This document shows, in pieces, positions 1 through 4,661 of a DNA stretch of 10,193 bases. The translations under genes and the position numbers were made by a program. Within the stretch, counting starts at the first letter, position 1. The number at the start of each line of letters is the position of its first letter. Location of the stretch: assembly GCA_035544835.1 (NCBI GenBank), contig DASZZV010000166.1:1-10193 (forward strand). The letters run 5' to 3'. The notes below the pieces were generated by a model that saw only the letters and a program-made list of their open reading frames with translations, was not told where the DNA came from and ran no database searches. Source of the stretch: DASZZV01 sp035544835. Its GTDB lineage: Bacteria; Acidobacteriota; Thermoanaerobaculia; Gp7-AA8.

Positions 1-271
1 TGTGAACCAGGAGACTCGGATCAAGGATCTGACCGAGGATGACGTCCGCAAGATTCGTCAGAACATCCAGGACGAGGGCAAGGTCGAGGGCGACCTCCGC
101 AAGGACGTCGGTCTCGACATCAAGCGTCTGATGGAGATCAACTGCTATCGCGGCATCCGGCATCGTCGTGGCCTTCCCGTCCGCGGGCAGCGCACGCACA
201 CTAACGCCCGTACTCGTAAGGGTCCGCGCAAGACCTCCATCGCCGGGAAGAAGAAACCAGGCAAGAAGTGA
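1..271 (+). CDS. rpsM: 30S ribosomal protein S13, C-terminal part (5' end outside window)
   Basis: This is the C-terminal portion of ribosomal protein S13, which sits in the head of the 30S subunit and contacts the P-site tRNA and the inter-subunit bridge. The visible 89 residues carry the family's core: a TRIKDLTEDDVRKIR helix, the DIKRLMEINCYRGIRHRRGLP segment in two parts (helix, then the basic RHRRGLPVRGQRT loop), and the very basic tail TNARTRKGPRK followed by a lysine-rich end. Full-length S13 is about 120 aa, so roughly 30 N-terminal residues lie upstream of the window. The GTG at position 2 is an internal valine (the family reads G-V-N-x-x-T-R here), not a start. It is the first visible gene of the alpha operon (rpsM-rpsK-rpsD-rpoA-rplQ). 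Confidence 0.97.
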   Translation, partial: VNQETRIKDLTEDDVRKIRQNIQDEGKVEGDLRKDVGLDIKRLMEINCYRGIRHRRGLPVRGQRTHTNARTRKGPRKTSIAGKKKPGKK

Positions 272-281
272 TGTGTCGCGC

Positions 282-338
282 GTAGCGCCAGCATCATCCT
301 GAGGAAGCGTAGCGACCGAAGGATCTCTTTCGCGCTAC
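282..338. repeat. REP-like palindrome between rpsM and rpsK
   Basis: The spacer contains an imperfect palindrome. ATCCT (296-300) pairs with AGGAT (320-324) around GAGGAAGCGTAGCGACCGA, and an outer 7-bp stem GTAGCGC (282-288) pairs with GCGCTAC (332-338). The core resembles the TCATCCTGAGGAAGCG..AAGGATCT elements I know as dispersed intergenic repeats in many GC-rich bacterial genomes. It lies inside an essential operon and has no T-run, so it is unlikely to be a terminator. It may act on mRNA processing or stability, or be neutral. Confidence 0.6.
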
Positions 339-389
339 TCGCTCTTGGAAACACCGATAACCAGCAACGCACAACGAGGAACGAAAACC

Positions 390-797
390 ATGGCAAAACC
401 CAAAGCCGCAGGGGCCCGTCGGGCCGGAACGAAAAAGAAAGAGCGGAAGAACGTCGCTCACGGCGTGGCCTCGATTGCCGCGACCTTCAACAACACCATC
501 GTCTCGATTGCCGATCCGGTGGGGAACATCCTCTCCTGGTCCAGCGCGGGGCGGATCGGATTCAAGGGATCGCGTAAGGGAACCCCGTTCGCAGCTCAGG
601 TTGCAGCGCAGAACGCAGCGCAGCTGGCATCCGAGCACGGCGTTCGTTCCGTCGACGTTAAGGTCAAGGGACCTGGCGCCGGCCGCGAGTCTGCAATCCG
701 CGCCCTCGCCGCGAGCGGTCTGGATATCAAGTCGATCAAAGACGTTACGCCGATCCCGCACAACGGCTGCCGTCCCCCCAAGCGTCGCAGAGTGTGA
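390..797 (+). CDS. rpsK: 30S ribosomal protein S11
   Basis: This is ribosomal protein S11 of the 30S platform, which binds 16S rRNA near the E-site and the anti-Shine-Dalgarno region. The 135-residue product has the usual length. It has a lysine/arginine-rich N-terminus, then the family core with HGVASIAATFNNTIVSI at about 24-40, the SAGRIGFKGSRKGTPFAAQ motif at about 52-70, VKGPGAGRESAIRAL at about 92-106, and the conserved tail DVTPIPHNGCRPPKRRRV. I chose the ATG at 390 because GAGGA (376-380) lies 9 nt upstream and because the protein then begins MAKPKAAG, as expected. The in-frame ATG at 345 would add 15 non-homologous residues that run through the repeat-containing spacer. It is co-transcribed within the alpha operon. 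Confidence 0.98.
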   Translation: MAKPKAAGARRAGTKKKERKNVAHGVASIAATFNNTIVSIADPVGNILSWSSAGRIGFKGSRKGTPFAAQVAAQNAAQLASEHGVRSVDVKVKGPGAGRESAIRALAASGLDIKSIKDVTPIPHNGCRPPKRRRV

Positions 798-800
798 AAC

Positions 801-861
801 CAGATGTCAGGTGGCAGACGCCAGATGCCGGTAGCCTCGGGTATCTGAGGTTTGACATCTG
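801..861. repeat. Imperfect inverted repeat between rpsK and rpsD
   Basis: CAGATGTCA (801-809) is the perfect complement of TGACATCTG (853-861). A second short stem, CCTC (835-838) with GAGG (847-850), lies inside. The element contains further partial copies of CAGATG (822-827). It resembles the dispersed GACATCTGACATCTGG type of intergenic repeat found in some GC-rich genomes. It fills the first half of the rpsK-rpsD spacer and leaves the rpsD ribosome binding site free. Confidence 0.55.
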
Positions 862-911
862 ACATTCCGAAGATTGATCCGTTGTCGTCAACAGTTTAGG
901 AGGCACTACAA

Positions 912-1538
912 GTGGCCCGTTATTCTGATCCCGTCTGTCGGCTTTGCCGGCGAGAGGGAATGAAGCTGTTCCTCAAAGGGGACCGTTGCTTCAAGGACAA
1001 ATGCGCCATCGAGCGCCGCAATTACGCCCCCGGCCAGCATGGCCGTCGTCGTTCCAAGGTTCTCGGTTATGGCCTGCAGCTTCGCGAGAAGCAGAAGGTC
1101 AAGCGTATCTATGGACTGCTCGAGAAGCAGTTCCGCATCTACTTCCACCGCGCCGAGAGCCGGCCGGGTATCACTGGCGATAATCTTCTCCGCCAGCTCG
1201 AGATGCGTCTCGACAACGTCGTCTACTCGCTCGGCTTTGCTGCGTCACGCCCTCAGGCCCGCCAGCTCGTTCGTCATGGCCACATTCAGGTGAACGGAAA
1301 GAAGCTCAACATCCCGTCGTATCAGGTCCGCAAGGGCGATGCGATTCAGGTGCGCGATAAGAGCCGCAAGAACGGGCAGATCCAGCAGGCAGTCGAGACG
1401 GCCAGTGGCCGTGGAATTCCCGGCTGGCTTCAGCTCAACCCAACCGAGTTTCTTGGTACGGTCAACGACCTTCCCAAGCGCGAGGATATTCGTCTCCCGA
1501 TTCAAGAGCAGCTCATCGTCGAACTCTATTCGAAATAA
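912..1538 (+). CDS. rpsD: 30S ribosomal protein S4 (zinc-binding type)
   Basis: Ribosomal protein S4 is a primary 16S rRNA-binding protein that nucleates assembly of the 30S body. In several bacteria it also represses translation of its own operon. The product is 208 aa, the typical length. The N-terminus carries Cys9, Cys12, Cys26 and Cys31, the zinc-knuckle spacing known from Thermus S4, so this is the zinc-containing (C+) form. The S4 RNA-binding domain covers about residues 98-160, with MRLDNVVYSLGFA and RQLVRHGHIQVNGKK as its signatures. The C-terminal LPIQEQLIVELYSK ending is canonical. Translation starts at GTG 912, supported by a strong AGGAGG (898-903) with 8-nt spacing. Fourth gene of the operon is rpoA, 107 nt downstream. 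Confidence 0.98.
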   Translation: MARYSDPVCRLCRREGMKLFLKGDRCFKDKCAIERRNYAPGQHGRRRSKVLGYGLQLREKQKVKRIYGLLEKQFRIYFHRAESRPGITGDNLLRQLEMRLDNVVYSLGFAASRPQARQLVRHGHIQVNGKKLNIPSYQVRKGDAIQVRDKSRKNGQIQQAVETASGRGIPGWLQLNPTEFLGTVNDLPKREDIRLPIQEQLIVELYSK

Positions 1539-1575
1539 TAGCCTGTGGAAGGACGGCCGGCGGCCGCCCTCCTCA

Positions 1576-1594
1576 TTCGCCCATTGTGGGCGAA
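1576..1594. repeat. Perfect hairpin in the rpsD-rpoA spacer
   Basis: TTCGCCCA (1576-1583) and TGGGCGAA (1587-1594) form a perfect 8-bp stem with a TTG loop, just after a GC-rich GGCCGGCGGCCG stretch. There is no T-run, so it is not a convincing terminator. It may serve as an mRNA processing or stability element, or lie near an S4 autoregulatory site. Confidence 0.55.
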
Positions 1595-1645
1595 GCGGGG
1601 AGCGCAACGTCCGGTGGTCCCCTCTACGTGATGGCAGGAGGCTTC

Positions 1646-2641
1646 ATGCTGTGGTCAGAATTTCAAAAACCTAAAAAGCTCGATTACGACGCCGAGACCC
1701 TTACGCCCAACTTCGGACGTTTCGTCGCACAGCCCTTCGAGCGTGGATTCGGAACGACGATCGGCAATGCTCTTCGACGCGTGCTCCTCTCCTCAATCGA
1801 GGGTGCCGCCGTTTCGGCGGTGAAGGTCGAAGGCGTCCTTCACGAGTTTTCATCTCTCACCGGGGTAGTCGAGGACATGACCGACATCGTCCTCAACCTC
1901 AAGCAGATCCCGTTCCGCATGCACGCCCGCGGACCGAAGACCCTTTACCTCGAGCGTAAGGGCCCAGGCACGGTCACAGCTGCTGACATTCAGGCAGACG
2001 GGGACGTCGAGATTCTCGATCCCACCGCGCACATCGCCACCCTCAGCAAGGAAGGCTCCCTCAAGATGGAGATCCGCCTCAAGATGGGTCGCGGTTACGT
2101 CGTTGCCGACAAGAATTCCGATCCTGATCTGCCGCTCGGCTACATCCCTCTCGACTCAATTCACTCACCCGTCCGTCGCGTGAACTTCCACGTCGAAGGC
2201 GCCCGTGTCGGTCAGATGACCGACTACGACCGTCTCGTCCTCGAAGTCTGGACCAACGGCGCGGTCTCGCCGCAGGAGTCGCTGTCTCTGGCCGCGCAGC
2301 TCCTCGACGACCACCTTTCGATCTTCAGCGGTCTCGAGCCCGGGACCCATGAAGAGGAAGAGATGGACATGCCCGAAGTCGATCCCCGTCTCAGCGAGAT
2401 GCTGTCCAAACCCATCGAAGAGCTCGATCTCTCCGTTCGCTCCGCCAACTGCCTCAAGAATGCCAACATCCGTACCCTTGGCGATCTGGTGCAGCGCTCC
2501 GAGCGCGAGATGCTCTCGACCAAGAACTTTGGTCGCAAGTCTCTCGATGAGATCAAAGACGTGCTCACCAGTCTCGGTCTCTCCTTCGGCATGCCGCTGA
2601 AGAGTTCTGATCGCCGCGAGCCCGTTCACTCCAACGAGTAG
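1646..2641 (+). CDS. rpoA: DNA-directed RNA polymerase subunit alpha
   Basis: This is the alpha subunit of RNA polymerase, the scaffold for beta and beta' assembly and, through its C-terminal domain, the target of UP elements and activators such as CRP. The product is 331 aa, the normal size. The N-terminal assembly domain (about 1-230) contains FERGFGTTIGNALRRVLL at 31-48. An acidic linker (EEEEMDMPEVDPRL, about 236-249) joins it to the C-terminal domain (about 256-316) with the helix-hairpin-helix segments LSVRSANCLKNANIRTLGDL and TKNFGRKSLDEIKDVL. I chose ATG 1646 (MLWSEFQKPK) because AGGAGG (1636-1641) lies directly upstream, although the 4-nt spacing is short. Upstream in-frame ATGs at 1586 and 1631 have no Shine-Dalgarno and add non-conserved residues. 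Confidence 0.97.
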   Translation: MLWSEFQKPKKLDYDAETLTPNFGRFVAQPFERGFGTTIGNALRRVLLSSIEGAAVSAVKVEGVLHEFSSLTGVVEDMTDIVLNLKQIPFRMHARGPKTLYLERKGPGTVTAADIQADGDVEILDPTAHIATLSKEGSLKMEIRLKMGRGYVVADKNSDPDLPLGYIPLDSIHSPVRRVNFHVEGARVGQMTDYDRLVLEVWTNGAVSPQESLSLAAQLLDDHLSIFSGLEPGTHEEEEMDMPEVDPRLSEMLSKPIEELDLSVRSANCLKNANIRTLGDLVQRSEREMLSTKNFGRKSLDEIKDVLTSLGLSFGMPLKSSDRREPVHSNE

Positions 2642-2644
2642 ATC

Positions 2645-2674
2645 GAATGCGCGACGGCCCTCCGTCGCGCATTC
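2645..2674 (+). terminator. Perfect 13-bp hairpin between rpoA and rplQ (attenuator or partial terminator)
   Basis: GAATGCGCGACGG (2645-2657) pairs perfectly with CCGTCGCGCATTC (2662-2674) across a CCCT loop, only 3 nt after the rpoA stop codon. The following TCTTGT is only weakly T-rich, so the element could be a leaky terminator that lowers rplQ expression, or an RNA-processing or stabilising stem. The 103-nt spacer leaves room for a separate rplQ promoter, but I see no clear one. Confidence 0.6.
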
Positions 2675-2744
2675 TCTTGTACGCGTAGGATCTTTTACGC
2701 ATTTCGTGACCAGCCCGGTCGCAGAGAAGTCAGTGAGGTAATAC

Positions 2745-3308
2745 ATGAGACATCAGATGGCCAATCGCAAGCTGGGACGCACGTCGTCTCACCGCAATGC
2801 GATGTTCCGGAACCAGATCAGCTCGATCATCGCCAGCGAGCGGATCATCACCACTCTTCCCAAAGCCAAGGAGCTGCGTCCTCTCATTGAGAGGATGATC
2901 ACGCTGGCCAAAGAGGACAGCGTTCACAACCGCCGGCAGGCCGCGCGGACGATCGCCGACGGCACGCTCGTTCAAAAGCTGTTCGACAAACTCTCGCCGC
3001 GCTTCGCCGAGCGTCCGGGTGGTTACACCCGCATCGTCAAGCTCGGACCGCGCCGTGGCGACGGTACAGAGATGGCGATCCTCGAGTTCGTCGACTACAC
3101 GCTCGCCTCTGCCACCGCGGCTCCTTCGAAAACTGCGAAGAAGACCAAAGGCGCTGCCGCTCCTGAGGGCGATGACGCTGCTGCCGGCGGCGACACCGAG
3201 AAGACGGCCAAGCCTGCCAAAAAGGCACCAAAGAAAGCCGCCAAGAAGGATTCCACTGACGACGCCCAAGCAAAGCCGAAGAAGCCAGCTAAGAAGAAAG
3301 AGAAGTAA
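2745..3308 (+). CDS. rplQ: 50S ribosomal protein L17 with lysine/alanine-rich C-terminal extension
   Basis: Ribosomal protein L17 binds 23S rRNA near the peptide exit tunnel region of the 50S subunit. Residues 1 to about 119 are a standard L17: it begins MRHQMANRKLGRTSSHR, continues AMFRNQISSIIASERIITTLPKAKELRPLIERMI in two conserved helices, and includes the NRRQAARTIAD region and the GGYTRIVKLGPRRGDGTEMAILEFVDY ending, described here by its GGYTRI and RRGD parts. ATG 2745 has GAGGT at 2735-2739 with 5-nt spacing and gives the canonical MRH start. The product is 187 aa compared with about 115-130 for most bacterial L17. The extra 68 residues are a low-complexity Lys/Ala/Pro/Asp tail with PAKKAPKKAAKK-type repeats. 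It is the last gene of the operon. Confidence 0.96.
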   Translation: MRHQMANRKLGRTSSHRNAMFRNQISSIIASERIITTLPKAKELRPLIERMITLAKEDSVHNRRQAARTIADGTLVQKLFDKLSPRFAERPGGYTRIVKLGPRRGDGTEMAILEFVDYTLASATAAPSKTAKKTKGAAAPEGDDAAAGGDTEKTAKPAKKAPKKAAKKDSTDDAQAKPKKPAKKKEK

Positions 3309-3330
3309 TTTCGATTCTCAGCTTAAGAAT

Positions 3331-3357
3331 AAAGACCCGCTCTCGAGCGGGTCTTTT
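3331..3357. terminator. Bidirectional intrinsic terminator (rplQ / isochorismatase-family gene)
   Basis: AAAGACCCGCT (3331-3341) pairs perfectly with AGCGGGTCTTT (3346-3356) around a CTCG loop. A run of four T follows on the + strand. On the - strand the hairpin is followed by TTTATTCTTAAG, so it can also end the convergent gene, whose TGA stop begins at the same place (3357-3359). It closes the alpha operon. Confidence 0.92.
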
Positions 3358-3911
3358 CACTTCACGAGCTTCGAGATCGCCCGGAACTCGTCTGTACCTG
3401 CCTCGATGGTCAGCTCGAAGAGGACCATCTCCGTGCTGGAGATCTTCGCTCCTTCCGAGACCAGGCGGCGCAGTGCGATGTCCTTGTTCGCGGCGCTCCG
3501 TGAGGAGATGGCGTCGCTGACCAGATGCACCTGGTAACCGCTTTCGAGAAGATCCATCGCCGTCTGATAGACGCACACATGGGCCTCGATACCAGCCAGG
3601 ACGACTTGCTTTCTCGCCGCCAGCTTCAGCGACTCCGAAAAGTCGGCACAGCCGACCCCGGAAAAGCACAGCTTCTGGATCGTGTGTGCCCCGTAGGTCT
3701 CGTCGAAGGACTTCTGCACCATGCGGGTCGTGTCTCCCAGACCTTTCGGATACTGCTCGGTCAGCAGCGCCGGCACGTTGAGCAGGTGACAGCCACGAAC
3801 CAGGCGATCGATGTTCGTCTGAAGCGACTCGCTATCCGTCATATGCTTCGCCAGTTTTTCCTGAACGTCGATGACCGCCAGGATCGTCGACTCACGTTTC
3901 AATCGCCACAT
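3357..3911 (-). CDS. Isochorismatase-family cysteine hydrolase
   Basis: This is a cytoplasmic hydrolase of the isochorismatase/nicotinamidase-like superfamily, closest in style to the ISOC1/YcaC-related branch rather than to true isochorismatases. The substrate is unknown. The 184-aa product has the catalytic triad pattern of the family: Asp15 in AVIDVQEKL, Lys80 in HTIQKLCFSG, and the nucleophile Cys113 in GIEAHVCVYQTA. The TEQYPKGLGDT segment (51-61) is typical of the ISOC-like branch. I placed the start at ATG 3911 because GGGAG (3918-3922 on this strand) lies 6 nt upstream and conservation begins there. An in-frame ATG at 3959 adds 16 residues without support. It converges on rplQ and shares its terminator, so it is a single-gene unit. 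Confidence 0.9.
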   Translation of the reverse strand: MWRLKRESTILAVIDVQEKLAKHMTDSESLQTNIDRLVRGCHLLNVPALLTEQYPKGLGDTTRMVQKSFDETYGAHTIQKLCFSGVGCADFSESLKLAARKQVVLAGIEAHVCVYQTAMDLLESGYQVHLVSDAISSRSAANKDIALRRLVSEGAKISSTEMVLFELTIEAGTDEFRAISKLVK

Positions 3912-3975
3912 AGAGATCTCCCAGGCACGGCAGTCACGATAGCATTGAAAAACCAACACGCCCTAAGCGACCAAC

Positions 3976-4072
3976 CCTTCTCCCGAGGGAGAAGGTGGCC
4001 GGGTACAGACCACCCTCTCCCTCGGGAGAGGGGAGCACCGGGCGGAGCCCGGTGTGTGAGGCCCGGAGGGCC
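3976..4072. repeat. Array of four consecutive GC-rich palindromes
   Basis: Four perfect short hairpins follow one another: CCTTCTCCC/GGGAGAAGG (3976-3995), CCCTCTCCC/GGGAGAGGG (4013-4032), CACCGGG/CCCGGTG (4036-4054) and GGCCC/GGGCC (4060-4072). The first two are of the CCTTCTCCC..GGGAGAAGGTGGC type that recurs in many bacterial genomes. Together they form a compact REP/BIME-like cluster upstream of the isochorismatase-family gene. Confidence 0.75.
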
Positions 4073-4320
4073 GGAAAGCTGGTAGCCAGTGGTGAGCGAA
4101 GCGAACCACTGGAAGACGCCACGAATCAATCATTTGCTTGAAGTTTCACCGAGCCCCGGCAGGGGCGAAAGCCGCCACCGGATGCCTCGATTGGACGCGC
4201 TCTTCTGTCGATCGCTCGCGCCCCCGCCGGGGCTCTGGAAAAGAAAAGAATCGTTATGATCCCGCGTCCAGTGGTTCGCTTCGCTCACCACTGGCTACCA
4301 GCTTACTGGCCCTCCGGGCC
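4060..4320. repeat. 53-bp inverted repeat (4060-4112 / 4268-4320)
   Basis: Bases 4060-4112 and 4268-4320 are inverted copies that match at 51 of 53 positions by my alignment. Each arm contains its own palindrome, CCAGTGGT..ACCACTGG (4086-4112 in the left arm), plus a GGCCCGGAGGGCC stem. Inside the 155-nt spacer is a second inverted pair, GAGCCCCGGCAGGGGCG (4151-4167) against CGCCCCCGCCGGGGCTC (4219-4235), with one mismatch. I see no transposase gene or target-site duplication. This is probably a REP-derived composite and not an insertion sequence. Confidence 0.85.
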
Positions 4321-4343
4321 GCACACGAATGGCCAAACTCCTG

Positions 4344-4519
4344 CCCACGGCGTTAGCCGTGGGAAACGATCGGGGGAGCGTTTTGGCCGCCCCGTAGTGC
4401 GGCATCCGGATGCATTCGAGACACGATGCCGCCCCTGCGGGGCTCGAAATGCCCGGGGGCCGACCACGTTCCCACAACTTACGCTGTGGGCTAACTAGAT
4501 GTCGCCGCGCTACGCGGCC
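4344..4519. repeat. Further REP-like palindromes in the gene-free 3912-4661 stretch
   Basis: CCCACGGC (4344-4351) pairs with GCCGTGGG (4356-4363). CGCCCCTGCGGGGCTCGA (4430-4447) belongs to the same GCCCC..GGGGC family as the copies at 4151, 4219 and 8052-8242. The segment 4469-4519 (cccac..acgctgtgggctaac, then agatgtcgccgcgctacgcgg) recurs in diverged form at 7441-7487. No coding potential with recognisable homology is visible anywhere in 3912-4661. The stretch is essentially all repeats. Confidence 0.7.
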
Positions 4520-4565
4520 GGAGTAGAACTCTACGTAACTCAGTAATTCGGCAATTCACGAACTA

Positions 4566-4644
4566 TTCGGGACCGGCGCCCGGAATCCCCGAATTCAGCA
4601 GTGAGGAGGGATCTCACGAGCTGTACCCGAGCACCGGTCCCGAA
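4566..4644. repeat. 11-bp inverted repeat downstream of the GH44 gene
   Basis: TTCGGGACCGG (4566-4576) is a perfect inverted copy of CCGGTCCCGAA (4634-4644). The pair encloses 57 nt that include a small GTGAG/CTCAC stem (4601-4617). On the - strand this is the 3' untranslated region of the glycoside hydrolase gene, 18 nt past its stop. The interior GAGATCCCTCCTCACTG resembles another dispersed intergenic repeat type. No T-run is present, so termination by this element alone is doubtful. Confidence 0.6.
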
Positions 4645-4661
4645 GGGATTTACTGAATTTC

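Noticed and set aside
2..4. GTG at position 2 as the start of a short protein
   Set aside because: It aligns to an internal valine of S13. The gene begins upstream of the window.
2165..2746. 193-codon open frame on the - strand over rpoA
   Set aside because: It is a shadow of rpoA, with no family motif and no ribosome binding site.
3525..4085. 186-codon open frame on the + strand over the isochorismatase-family gene
   Set aside because: It is antisense to a gene with a complete catalytic triad and runs on into the palindrome array.
4060..4320. Insertion sequence bounded by terminal inverted repeats
   Set aside because: The interior is only 155 nt with no transposase, and no flanking target duplication is visible.
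3976..4519. CRISPR array in the repeat-rich spacer
   Set aside because: The repeats are palindromes in both orientations with irregular spacing. There are no regular repeat-spacer units and no cas genes.
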